Shown here one piece after another: positions 42,986 to 51,150 of a stretch of 64,000 bases of DNA; position 1 is the first letter of the stretch, and every line of letters starts with the position of its first letter. The stretch is from contig JAYZDF010000028.1 in the NCBI GenBank assembly GCA_036337945.1, forward strand, positions 58,235-122,234, read 5' to 3'. Source of the DNA: JAYZDF01 sp036337945 (GTDB lineage: Bacteria > Myxococcota > Kuafuiibacteriia > Kuafuiibacteriales > Kuafuiibacteriaceae). The translations under genes and the position numbers were made by a program. The notes below the pieces were generated by a model. The model was not told the origin of the DNA, did not search any database, and worked only from the letters and a program-made list of their open reading frames with translations.

Positions 42986-43477
42986 TTAACTGTGAGGTTG
43001 GGCCGCTAAGACTTTAGCGGAGCCGAAATTGAGAAAGGCCAGGTCGGCCGAAGCCAAGAGTCTATCCAGTCTACGACCCCGGCTTAGGCCAGGGCCTTGG
43101 AATATTCCAGGTTCTTTCTCATGCAAGTAATGACGCTCTCTGAGCGCGTTGCTTTCGAAGTCCGGTGCTTGACGCGGTGCTTCGAGTTCGAAGCTCTCTT
43201 TACGCAATATCGCTAGAGATTGTTCAAAGCGTGGAATTGCGTTCGTCAGTGCGGGCTTTTTGTGCGCGACACGGCGCACCTGTGTGACTTCAGCTTTGGC
43301 TTCTGCCGCATGTGCTTCGGGAGCATCCGCCCCGGCAACTGCTGCGAGTGCACTCACCGCTAGAGCGGTCATGGCCAGTTTAGATCCACTCAGATGAGAG
43401 GATCGCGTACCTGCACCGGACCTGCGACTACCGACCAATGGTTTGACCAAAGGTTCTATGAGTGCTGACGAAATCAA
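42986..43477 (-). CDS. Hypothetical protein with one membrane or signal segment
   Basis: The start codon is TTG at 43477, with GAAGGAG just upstream (4-base spacing), which supports expression. A hydrophobic segment at about residues 36-54 (MTALAVSALAAVAGADAPEA) ends in a signal-like Ala-x-Ala. The rest is charged and rich in Arg, Glu and Leu, with no recognised domain; the C-terminal part (RRLDRLLASADLAFLNFGSAKVL) is helical. It precedes the exb operon by 109 bases and might be exported and energised or assembled with it, but only position supports that. A less likely reading is that it is not coding. Confidence 0.5.
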   Translation of the reverse strand: MISSALIEPLVKPLVGSRRSGAGTRSSHLSGSKLAMTALAVSALAAVAGADAPEAHAAEAKAEVTQVRRVAHKKPALTNAIPRFEQSLAILRKESFELEAPRQAPDFESNALRERHYLHEKEPGIFQGPGLSRGRRLDRLLASADLAFLNFGSAKVLAAQPHS

Positions 43478-43510
43478 CGTGCTCCTTCTAACTTATTTTC
43501 AATCAGAATA

Positions 43511-43547
43511 CCCATACGAATATGGGGGGACTGGTGTTTCCACTAGT
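43511..43547. terminator. Two short hairpins after the Cys-rich lipoprotein gene
   Basis: CCCATACGAATATGGG (43511-43526) is a perfect 6-base stem with a CGAA loop, and ACTGGTGTTTCCACTAGT (43530-43547) forms a 7-base stem with one wobble or mismatch, right after the stop of the reverse-strand gene at 43548. On the reverse strand the second loop is GAAA, a stable tetraloop. There is no T run, so this is at most a weak or Rho-assisted 3' end signal. Confidence 0.35.
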
Positions 43548-45572
43548 CTAGGGTGCGTCGATGAGGACGATTCCGTTGCTGAGTGGCTTCGAGAGCCAAT
43601 AGCGATAGGTTGATATTACGGGGTTACCAGTAGACTCTACAAGAACTTGATCCGTGTAGAAACCGAACGTTCCTTGGTAAGGGTCTTCATTTCCTCGAAG
43701 CGTGACCACGGACCAAGCGCCAGACAACGGAAGCCGTGCGTACTGAAGTTCCCCGGTGGAGCCATTTTGAAACGCAATTCGAATCGTTCCTGCTTGGTCC
43801 ACAACGATAGAAGTGTCACCGCCCAGCAGATCACCGCCGGGTGTAATTGAGCTTGACGCTACCCGACTAACCTCTTCCGAACCGATGACATTGCCAGCTG
43901 GGTCTACCCGTATGTAGCGGACGGACCGCTCGCTGTGGTTCATGTACGAGATATGGGTTGAGTCGTCGGTCCCGACAAATAAAGAGGGAAATCGTCCCTC
44001 ATCTTGATTGGAGGTGTTAGCAATCACTTCATTGGTCAGGTTTGCCGTAGCCAAGTCGGTGCCTTCAAGAACAGCCATTTTGAGCAGACCGTCAACGCTA
44101 TCGTAGTAAGCGATGTTCATAGTGCCATCAGTCAAGAGGCCTGCACTCGGCCATAAACCAATTGCGGTAGGAATGTCTGTGACCGGTTCAATGGTCTCCG
44201 TGATGACACACAGTCCGTTTAGACACGCTTCGTTTGACTCCGTGCAGCGGTTTTCACAAACGCTACTTTCCGACGGAACGAAACACACCCGGTCAGCCGC
44301 GCGGCAAACCTCATCAGCATTGCATCGAACATCACAACCAAAGCGCGTCAGGTTCGTGTCCTCGATTGTTCTAATCGTCCAATCTTCTGTTCTTTCCGGG
44401 GAAATGTTTGATGCGATCGCGAGCCGCAGTGACGAATATTTCGTTGGTCCCCGCTTTTCTCTGAGACTGAGGTAGCTCACGCGGGGTTTACCGTCTGCAC
44501 TCATGATTAGGTTTGCGTGAACGCCTGCAGTACCAACGTCATCAATGACGTGAATGAGCCATCCTGAGGAGGTTCCTATCGCGTATTTCAATCGGCCGAA
44601 GGTGCGATCGTGATAAACAATGTGTGGTTGGCCCTGCGCATCGATTTCGATATCTGTGTAGAGGCCAACATCATCCGCCGGCTCACTATATCCACCGCGA
44701 GGTCCATCAACATCTCCTGTAACGGCAGATGTTGAGCTTGGGACACCGTCCACGAATTCCCAGTCAATTGTGATTCCGTCTTGCCGTAAGATACCGAACA
44801 TCAGATCGCCGTAATCGACGTTATAGGCCGAGAAAAAGGTGTTTGTGCCTTTATTGGCCATAGCAGAGTATAGCCCGATATCACCTAAGGGCAGTGCAGG
44901 GAACTTCACACACTCACAGGTTTCGCCAAGGACTTCACATGCGCCGGTATCCCATGCGCCCGTCGAGGTCACAGACACAAATTGCCCGCGAGGACAGGTC
45001 AGCTCGCCGCATTGCGTCGGTAAGGCCTGACACATGTCGGTAGGAAGACAGCAGCCCTGTCCAGATGGACAACCGCCTTGACAGGGCTCTCCGCAAAGGC
45101 ACCGTCCATCAACGCATCGGATAAGCGTATCTGATTGGCATTGAACCTTACCCACGCATTCCGAGTTTTCTTGGCACCGTTCAAAAAAGCATTCGTTGTA
45201 ACCGTCACCATCGTTATCTCCGCAAACTTGTTCGGGGTTGGAGCAGGGGCGGTCTTCGTCACACTCGTCTCGAGATACACACAGCCCTGTTGAGGTGCAA
45301 AATTCACGTGGGCCGCACTCGCTATCGTCTATGCAACGAAGAGTCATCATTGGAGGCTCGTCATCTTTCGATAATGTTTCGTCGTCGCACCCCAGGACAG
45401 AAAAAGCACTCACGACAACAAGCATTAAAGAAAATATATTTGTTGAGCGGCCTGAAAGATACGCTTGGGCAAGACGATCCTCGGCTTCGCGAGAGACTTT
45501 ATTTCTTGAAGCATGAGAGTCCGATTGGACGAGCAGAGGGCTATCAGGGGACATCTTGAAAACCGACTTCAT
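43548..45572 (-). CDS. Cys-rich multi-repeat lipoprotein
   Basis: From ATG 45572 the product has 674 residues. A hydrophobic stretch ends in a lipobox (LVVVSAFSVLGCDDE), and cysteine-rich repeats follow (RCIDDSECGPREFCTSTGLC, QVCGDNDGDGYNEC, later RCNADEVCRAADRVC and NRCTESNEACLNGLC). They resemble the short EGF-like or Dickkopf-like Cys motifs seen in Myxococcota surface proteins. The rest has beta-propeller-like repeats (GLYTDIEIDAQGQPHIVYHD, TDDSTHISYMNHSERSVRYI), where short phrases recur. It is likely a surface or periplasmic binding protein. The start is uncertain: 45572, 45554 and 45635 are all possible, and the N-region before the lipobox is unusually long. Confidence 0.75.
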   Translation of the reverse strand: MKSVFKMSPDSPLLVQSDSHASRNKVSREAEDRLAQAYLSGRSTNIFSLMLVVVSAFSVLGCDDETLSKDDEPPMMTLRCIDDSECGPREFCTSTGLCVSRDECDEDRPCSNPEQVCGDNDGDGYNECFFERCQENSECVGKVQCQSDTLIRCVDGRCLCGEPCQGGCPSGQGCCLPTDMCQALPTQCGELTCPRGQFVSVTSTGAWDTGACEVLGETCECVKFPALPLGDIGLYSAMANKGTNTFFSAYNVDYGDLMFGILRQDGITIDWEFVDGVPSSTSAVTGDVDGPRGGYSEPADDVGLYTDIEIDAQGQPHIVYHDRTFGRLKYAIGTSSGWLIHVIDDVGTAGVHANLIMSADGKPRVSYLSLREKRGPTKYSSLRLAIASNISPERTEDWTIRTIEDTNLTRFGCDVRCNADEVCRAADRVCFVPSESSVCENRCTESNEACLNGLCVITETIEPVTDIPTAIGLWPSAGLLTDGTMNIAYYDSVDGLLKMAVLEGTDLATANLTNEVIANTSNQDEGRFPSLFVGTDDSTHISYMNHSERSVRYIRVDPAGNVIGSEEVSRVASSSITPGGDLLGGDTSIVVDQAGTIRIAFQNGSTGELQYARLPLSGAWSVVTLRGNEDPYQGTFGFYTDQVLVESTGNPVISTYRYWLSKPLSNGIVLIDAP

Positions 45573-45712
45573 GGGTATACACTGAAATACTCTAAGCGTC
45601 TCGAACAAGCAAACGATAACCTCAAAGGCATCCAAAATATCCGATTGTATGGAAACCAGGTCGTCCTACCTTGACGCGACCTCCGTTCGCTGGCCAGATC
45701 AACGCACCCAAT

Positions 45713-46792
45713 ATGGAGCCACGAGTTTTTGACAAGTTTTTGGTTGCAGCCATCAAAGCTGGCGCGTCGGATGTCCACTTGAAATGCGACGTTCAACCAA
45801 GCTTGAGAGTGAACGGCGTACTCAAAGAAGTGACCAAATTGGAAGCAATTTCTTCGGGCAGCATGGAGACTCTTGTTCGCCACATAGTTGAACAACGCCA
45901 GCCAGATACACGCTTTGATCGTCTTACCGAACTCGACACATCCTACGAAGTTGAAGGCGTCGGCCGGTTTCGCGTCAATATTATGCGGACCAAGGGAAAA
46001 TTTGGCATTGTCCTTCGAATTGTTCCAAGCGTCATTCCTACGCTCGATGGATTAGGTCTGCCTTCCGTCTTGAAGAATTTCGCGAATGAAGAACGTGGGT
46101 GCGTTTTAGTTACGGGCGTTACTGGTTCCGGTAAATCGACGACGCTCGCAGCGATTATCAATGAGATTAATTGCAATTTACGGAAACACATCGTGACGAT
46201 TGAAGACCCGATTGAATTCATGCACACGGATCAGCTCTCTCGTCTCACCCAGCGCGAGGTAGGAACGGATACGGATTCCTTTGGTACGGCACTGAGGTCG
46301 GCTCTAAGACAAGATCCAGACGTGATTCTTGTGGGTGAGATGCGCGACAGGGAAACGATCGACACCGCGCTAAAGGCCGCAGAAACGGGACATCTTGTTT
46401 TTTCAACAGTGCACACGACGGATGCAGCTCGAACAATCGGAAGAATTTTGGATGCATTTCCACTTGATGCCCAAGACGCTGTTCGAATTCGTCTTGCAGA
46501 AAATCTGAAGGGGACGATTTCGCAACGACTCTTACGAAGGTCAGACGGTGTGGGTCGAGTGGTTGCGATGGAAATTATGGTCTGCACGCTTTCGGTAGCG
46601 GAGATGATTAAAGACCCGAGTCGTACACCTGAGATAAAGGATTATATCGAGAAAGGGCGAGAGCATTATGGCTCTCAGTCTTTTGACCAGCATCTCATTC
46701 AGCTTTACGAAAGTGAAATCATTACCTACGAATCGGCGAAGGCTGCTGCCAGTAATCCATCTGACTTCGAACGAGCTCTATACGTAAATTAG
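45713..46792 (+). CDS. PilT/PilU-like type IV pilus retraction ATPase
   Basis: PilT-type ATPases take apart type IV pili to drive twitching. From ATG 45713 the product has 359 residues. The N-terminal domain starts AIKAGASDVHLKCDVQPSLRVNG; the ATPase shows Walker A GVTGSGKSTT, the Asp box DVILVGEMRDRETIDTALKAAETGHLVFSTVHT, and the His box. Both are intact, and IPSVIPTLDGLGLP links the domains as in PilT. Length and C-terminus are closer to PilU or a second PilT than to classic PilT, so the exact member is unclear. No pilus genes adjoin. TTG 45671 is an upstream alternative start. Confidence 0.88.
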   Translation: MEPRVFDKFLVAAIKAGASDVHLKCDVQPSLRVNGVLKEVTKLEAISSGSMETLVRHIVEQRQPDTRFDRLTELDTSYEVEGVGRFRVNIMRTKGKFGIVLRIVPSVIPTLDGLGLPSVLKNFANEERGCVLVTGVTGSGKSTTLAAIINEINCNLRKHIVTIEDPIEFMHTDQLSRLTQREVGTDTDSFGTALRSALRQDPDVILVGEMRDRETIDTALKAAETGHLVFSTVHTTDAARTIGRILDAFPLDAQDAVRIRLAENLKGTISQRLLRRSDGVGRVVAMEIMVCTLSVAEMIKDPSRTPEIKDYIEKGREHYGSQSFDQHLIQLYESEIITYESAKAAASNPSDFERALYVN

Positions 46793-46801
46793 TCGGAAGC
46801 A

Positions 46802-46837
46802 CTAGCGCTTTATTCCAGGTGCGGTGTTAAACGCTAG
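46802..46837. terminator. Hairpin between convergent genes
   Basis: CTAGCG-C-TTTA pairs with TAAACGCTAG with one bulged base and a 15-base loop, between the PilT-type gene stop and the stop of the convergent lipoprotein gene. No T run follows on either strand. It may slow or mark transcription ends in both directions. Confidence 0.4.
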
Positions 46838-46857
46838 AAACATAAAGAGCGAAGTCA

Positions 46858-49374
46858 CTAATTGATTGTAACATCGAGCTCAAACACACCTGATCTTGAT
46901 GCAAGAAAACTATCTACGATGAGAAAGTACGTCGCAGGCTGCATGCCAGTATTTTGATAGCTAATCGTCTCAGGATTGCCGTTATCTTCTCCGGTCAAAC
47001 ATGTCGTCGCAGACTGAGCGCAGTCGCTGATTAGGTACAAGGCTGCATCCCAGGTCGTTCCGGAAACGCCGGAGTCCAAACTGGCAGTGAGTGTTTCATT
47101 GGGGTCTAACTCGATTCGGAAGACGGCATCAGGCCCGCTTTGCGACCAATTTGTGCAGCTGTTTGTAGCGTTGGTTTTTCCGTAGTCGGCGCTATAGCCT
47201 ACGGTTGTTCCCCTAAATTGGCTCGTTCCTTTGGGAACAACGTATGCATCGTCGCAAGTGTCTCCACGGTTAATGTCCGCAGTCAGAACGCCACTCCCCG
47301 AAGAATTTGCCGCAAAACTATCCAGGACTAGATAGTAGGTTCCCGCTTGCTGAATAATCGGCTGAATTCTTTCATTTTGCCCAAGTCCTCTGTCGGAACC
47401 TTCAACACAATTTGCATCCAAGGAACTACAGGATGAAACGAGATACATCGCTGGGTCATAAGCAGTAGAAGGTGCGAGCTCAACAGCCAGTTGTTCATAG
47501 GGCTGAAGGTCGACTTGATATACGCGGTCCAAGCCATTTGACGAGAACCCAGTGCACATCGAGTTATTGGGTAGGTTGTAGTCGTTCATATAATTCGCTG
47601 TGGTAAAGAATTCACCATTGCCCGTAATGTTAAGCGGTGCAGCATTCGAACAGCTGTCCGCAACATAGATATTAATATCGAGGTTATGCGTGCCCGTTGA
47701 TCCACTCAGCGCTCCGTCAACGACAAAGAAGTGGTCACTACTTTGTTCGGCGACGAATCGAATTGTCTCGGGCGCGCCGCTCAGTCCTTGGTCTGCTCCG
47801 GTCACACAGCTGGTAGCGAGATTACTGCAATCGGTAACTACGTAAAGGGACCCATCAAGGCTCATTGGAAATTCTACGTTTGCCGTCACGACCGTGCCAG
47901 CGCTTAGGTTACTTTTGTAAACATAGTCGGGGGCAATTTGAGGATAGCCTGCGCAACTGCGAGGAGGTTCGTAATCATTGACGGCACCCACGGTGGTCCC
48001 TTGGTAGTTTCCGCCAGAGGCAGCAACCGAGATCGCGCTAGCACAAGTATCGCCGTTCGCGCCACTGCTGACTGTAATAGTGATATCTTGATTGGTCGAG
48101 CCAGCAACATTTGTTGCTTGCAAGCGATATGTTGTGGTTGCCATGGGTGTAACAGATGTTTGGCCATCCACGGGCTGATTGCCTATGCCATTATCGATAC
48201 TTACCGTGTCTGCGTCTGTTGTTTGCCAAGATAGAACGACGGATTGACCGGGCGTAATCATTGTTGCGCTGGCGCGAAAGCTATCGATATGGGGCGCATC
48301 AGGTGAGTTCACTTGTATAGTGATGGTGCGAGTTGACTGTCCTCCCGCTCCAGCTGCGGTCATGGTGTAGGTCGTGGTCGCCATAGGGCTGACGACAACG
48401 GAGCCTGTGGTTGCTTTACGGCCGATACCGTTATCGAAGGTGACCTCGGTTGTGTTTGTTGTTTGCCAGGAGATGGTCGTGGACTCTCCAGCAGTAATCG
48501 TCTCTGGGTTTGCAGTAAGCGAAATGATCGTTGGACCGTTTTGCTGAACAACGACTGTTACCTGGGCCGTTTTTGATTGAGAGCGACGATATGCGGTGAG
48601 CGTGTAAGTCGTTGTTTCATTCGGATTGATTTCGACCGTTCCTGTAGCGGCCAGATTGACTCCGACGTTATTGTTGATCGAAACACTATCCGAGTTCGTC
48701 GTTTGCCAGCTTAGTGTTGCGGGTTGACCCGGGGAAACGGTCATGGGGCTCACGGTAAAAGACCTGATAATCGGTTCTTCCGAAGCGACAACCGTTACCG
48801 TCAATTCCTGCATGGTCATTTCGGTATCCGACATCGCGATGAGCCGATAGGTCGTGGTGGTTTGTGGTGAAACAATCTGACTCCCGGAAACTGTCGTCTC
48901 GCCAACGTCTGGAGCGATGACGACGCGGGTCGTGTTGCTGGTTGCCCATTGGAGCGTAACGGATTCTCCTTCGGTCACCTCTGTCGGTGTTGCGGAAAAT
49001 TGGTTGATAACCGGAGTGCCGCTGATGACCTCGATTTTGAGGGATTTTGTAGTAGACCCATTCACCGTGTCTATGCGGAGTGTGTAAGTGGTTGAGACGA
49101 TCGGTTGAACGTTCACCGAACCTTGGGGACTTCGAATACCTACGTAGGGCTCAATGGAAACACTGGTGACACCTTCCGTTTGCCAGCTTATCGTCGTGGC
49201 TTCACCGAGACGAATGACTGAGGGCTTGGCTTCAAAGGAAATGATGGCTGCATTTGCCGGATCGTTCAGATTTGCATCCGGGAGAGTGTTGCAGCCGATC
49301 AAAAGGAGAGCGGAGTTCGCAGCCACAACAGAGAAGATATTTCGTGCTTTTTCAGCACCCATACCTACAAGCAT
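46858..49374 (-). CDS. Lipoprotein with five Ig-like repeats and three PPC-like domains
   Basis: The 838-residue product has a lipobox (SALLLIGCNTLP, Cys28). Five Ig-like repeats of about 80 residues follow, each with the pattern I-x-S-F-x-A-x-P, then G-(E/Q)-S-x-T-I-S-W-Q-T-(T/S)-N, and ATTTYTL at the end, across roughly residues 35-430. Then come three repeats of about 135 residues with Cys pairs, matching the pre-peptidase C-terminal (PPC) type: GDTCASAISV, DSCSNAAPLN and GDTCDDAYVV at the starts, and LYVV/ YLVSSCS/ YLISDC in the cores. The protein is a surface or periplasmic adhesin-like molecule with no enzyme domain. The ATG at 49362 is an alternative. Confidence 0.8.
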   Translation of the reverse strand: MLVGMGAEKARNIFSVVAANSALLLIGCNTLPDANLNDPANAAIISFEAKPSVIRLGEATTISWQTEGVTSVSIEPYVGIRSPQGSVNVQPIVSTTYTLRIDTVNGSTTKSLKIEVISGTPVINQFSATPTEVTEGESVTLQWATSNTTRVVIAPDVGETTVSGSQIVSPQTTTTYRLIAMSDTEMTMQELTVTVVASEEPIIRSFTVSPMTVSPGQPATLSWQTTNSDSVSINNNVGVNLAATGTVEINPNETTTYTLTAYRRSQSKTAQVTVVVQQNGPTIISLTANPETITAGESTTISWQTTNTTEVTFDNGIGRKATTGSVVVSPMATTTYTMTAAGAGGQSTRTITIQVNSPDAPHIDSFRASATMITPGQSVVLSWQTTDADTVSIDNGIGNQPVDGQTSVTPMATTTYRLQATNVAGSTNQDITITVSSGANGDTCASAISVAASGGNYQGTTVGAVNDYEPPRSCAGYPQIAPDYVYKSNLSAGTVVTANVEFPMSLDGSLYVVTDCSNLATSCVTGADQGLSGAPETIRFVAEQSSDHFFVVDGALSGSTGTHNLDINIYVADSCSNAAPLNITGNGEFFTTANYMNDYNLPNNSMCTGFSSNGLDRVYQVDLQPYEQLAVELAPSTAYDPAMYLVSSCSSLDANCVEGSDRGLGQNERIQPIIQQAGTYYLVLDSFAANSSGSGVLTADINRGDTCDDAYVVPKGTSQFRGTTVGYSADYGKTNATNSCTNWSQSGPDAVFRIELDPNETLTASLDSGVSGTTWDAALYLISDCAQSATTCLTGEDNGNPETISYQNTGMQPATYFLIVDSFLASRSGVFELDVTIN
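48084..49272 (-). repeat. Five tandem Ig-like repeat units of the lipoprotein
   Basis: Five in-frame units of about 240 bases encode the Ig-like domains (SWQTTN type core). Copies differ clearly at both codon and residue level, so they are old duplications. Three more PPC-like units of about 400 bases lie downstream in the same gene. Confidence 0.75.
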
Positions 49375-49426
49375 ACCTTATGTGACGTCAGATGGGGATT
49401 AAGTATCCCTGGATAATCGATTACCC

Positions 49427-50092
49427 CTAGTTTGGATTCAGGTGAACCAGTCCCTGCTCAAGATGAATCACTCGGTTGTTAAATTGTTGGATGAGCCCTA
49501 GGTCGTGAGTAGCTACAAACAGGGTTGTGCCGCGGGCATGAGCGCGCGCAAGCAGTTCCATGATCGCAGCAGTGGTTTCCGCGTCCAGATTCCCGGTCGG
49601 TTCGTCCGCGAGCAAAAGAGGGGGATCATTGACGAGCGCGCGGGCCACGGCCACGCGTTGTTGCTCACCGCCGGAAAGCGCTTTGGGTAGGGAATGTTGT
49701 TTGTGAAATAGACCTATACTTTTCAGCATTTTATAGACGCGGGTTCGTACCTCATCATCGTCTCGCCCGAGCACTCGTAAAGTATATGCAATGTTCTCGA
49801 ACACTGTACGGCTTTGAATCAGTTTGAAATCCTGGAAAACAACCCCAACTTGTCGTCTTAATTCAGGGATTTCTCGCTTATTCATTTTTGCGATATTGAC
49901 GTTGTTAACGAAAACTTGGCCTGAAGTTGGCAGCTCCGCCGCAAAAATAATTTTTAGTAGCGTTGATTTGCCTGCGCCTGACGCCCCCGTGAGAAACACG
50001 AACTCGCCTTTTTCGATGCGAAGACTAACATCTCGCAAGGCGGGTCTATCACTGTCCTCGTACGTTTTGGTTACATGAAACGTCTCGATCAT
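49427..50092 (-). CDS. ftsE: FtsE-like ABC transporter ATPase
   Basis: FtsE is the ATPase of the FtsEX complex that controls cell-wall hydrolases at division. The 221-residue product has Walker A GASGAGKSTLLKIIFA (about residues 35-50), the Q-loop VVFQDFKLIQSRTVFENI with the FtsE-typical phrase, signature LSGGEQQRVAVARALV, Walker B LLLADEPTGNLD and the H-loop VATHDL. All motifs are intact. The expected partner ftsX is missing: downstream on this strand is the Ig-repeat lipoprotein. It may pair with FtsX elsewhere, or be a LolD or MacB-type ATPase. It is divergent from the sodN cassette. Confidence 0.85.
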   Translation of the reverse strand: MIETFHVTKTYEDSDRPALRDVSLRIEKGEFVFLTGASGAGKSTLLKIIFAAELPTSGQVFVNNVNIAKMNKREIPELRRQVGVVFQDFKLIQSRTVFENIAYTLRVLGRDDDEVRTRVYKMLKSIGLFHKQHSLPKALSGGEQQRVAVARALVNDPPLLLADEPTGNLDAETTAAIMELLARAHARGTTLFVATHDLGLIQQFNNRVIHLEQGLVHLNPN

Positions 50093-50148
50093 CGCGAATG
50101 CCCCGAAGCCTACACGCCCTGGGGCTGGTTCGCTATGGGTATTCTAAA

Positions 50149-50187
50149 AGTAAACATCAGGGATTTCACGGAATGCATGTTTTTACT
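50149..50187. promoter_or_regulatory. Imperfect inverted repeat upstream of sodN
   Basis: AGTAAACAT (50149-50157) and ATGTTTTTACT (50177-50187) form an inverted repeat with two extra bases in one arm, in the 186-base region shared by ftsE and sodN. It resembles an A/T-rich operator of the general Fur-family kind, but does not match a Nur box. Downstream, TTGACT-like and TATCC-like boxes near 50215-50245 are candidate promoter elements of low confidence. Confidence 0.25.
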
Positions 50188-50278
50188 CGCGATTTCGTCA
50201 CTATCCTCGGTCATTGACTTGACCCTATTTCAGTTGTTTCCTATCCAAGCGTTAGACAAGGACATCCTTGGAGGAATT

Positions 50279-50752
50279 ATGTTTCGTAAAATTGCTAATC
50301 AAATCAAAGCCACTCAGCCTGCAACAGAAGTTGAGGCACACTGCGACGGCCCTTGTGGTGTATATGACCCTGCCTCAATCCGCATTGCTGCTGAAGCTGC
50401 TGTATCGATGACTAAGAAAATCATCGCGTTGACACCGCCCACAGATGGTGACGCTGCTGCATGGGCTGCGTACAATAATACGCTCAGCCGCTACGTTGCA
50501 ATCAAGGAAGAGCAAGCGCATTTGGCCAAAACTGAGCTACTTGTTCTCTGGACGGACTATTTCAAGCCGCCTCACCTAGAACAATATCCAGATCTACACA
50601 CCACATTCTGGAAAGCTGCAAAGCTCTGCTCTTCGGTGAAGGTAGAAATAAGCGCTCAGCACGCAGACGAACTTATGGAAGCGGTAAAAAACATCCACGA
50701 GATTTTCTGGGCCACCAAAGGCCGCGACATCGCTTGGTATACCGCTAGCTAA
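50279..50752 (+). CDS. sodN: Nickel superoxide dismutase
   Basis: NiSOD dismutates superoxide to hydrogen peroxide and oxygen at a nickel held by the N-terminal hook of the mature protein. The 157-residue precursor has a 20-residue leader (MFRKIANQIKATQPATEVEA), then His21-Cys22-Asp-Gly-Pro-Cys26-Gly-Val-Tyr-Asp-Pro. This is the nickel hook H-C-D-x-P-C-G-x-Y with both Cys ligands and His1. The four-helix body follows. GGAGG lies 6 bases upstream of ATG 50279; starts further upstream are unsupported. It is followed by its maturation protease gene and a nickel-transporter-like gene. Confidence 0.96.
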   Translation: MFRKIANQIKATQPATEVEAHCDGPCGVYDPASIRIAAEAAVSMTKKIIALTPPTDGDAAAWAAYNNTLSRYVAIKEEQAHLAKTELLVLWTDYFKPPHLEQYPDLHTTFWKAAKLCSSVKVEISAQHADELMEAVKNIHEIFWATKGRDIAWYTAS

Positions 50753-50769
50753 CAAGCACTCGCGAAGCG

Positions 50770-51135
50770 GTGGAGCAGACTCACGATTCACCTGTAAAGC
50801 CGCTTTCTTTCCACTCTTTTATCCTCTGGTTACTACGCAAACGGATTCGTTTTCGCGTACGAGGCCCCTCTATGCTTCCGACCTTAGTAGACGGCCAGGA
50901 GATATTGATTCATCCATATCGCCCATCTGATCATGAGGTGAAGGTTGGAGACGTTGTACTTATTCAGCACCCCATTCAAAGCGCCGTTCAGATGGTCAAG
51001 AGAATTAGTTCAATTGACGACGAAGATACGTTCACTGTAAGGGGCGACAACGCAGACGAAAGTACAGACAGCCGTCAATTTGGTCGCATTCGAAAACGAC
51101 ATATACTTGGCATCGTTGACTGCTCTTTTCCTTAG
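50770..51135 (+). CDS. sodX: Nickel-type superoxide dismutase maturation protease (SodX-like)
   Basis: The S26-family signal-peptidase-like protein has 121 residues and starts at GTG 50770. It has the Ser box RVRGPSMLPTL (catalytic Ser in GPSM) and the Lys box QMVKRISS, then the GDNADESTDSRQFG segment of this family. It removes the NiSOD leader so that His1 becomes the free N-terminus, which is essential for nickel binding. It follows sodN by 17 bases, the usual order. No strong membrane helix is present beyond SFILWLLRKRI. Confidence 0.92.
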   Translation: MEQTHDSPVKPLSFHSFILWLLRKRIRFRVRGPSMLPTLVDGQEILIHPYRPSDHEVKVGDVVLIQHPIQSAVQMVKRISSIDDEDTFTVRGDNADESTDSRQFGRIRKRHILGIVDCSFP

Positions 51136-51150
51136 CGTGGAAATTAGAAA

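Noticed and set aside
45573..45635. Extra N-terminal residues of the Cys-rich lipoprotein
   Set aside because: They add a segment before the signal that would block export, and no ribosome site supports it.
50075..50278. Long N-terminal extension of sodN
   Set aside because: The GGAGG before ATG 50279 and the usual NiSOD leader length argue for the short start; the upstream stretch is not protein-like.
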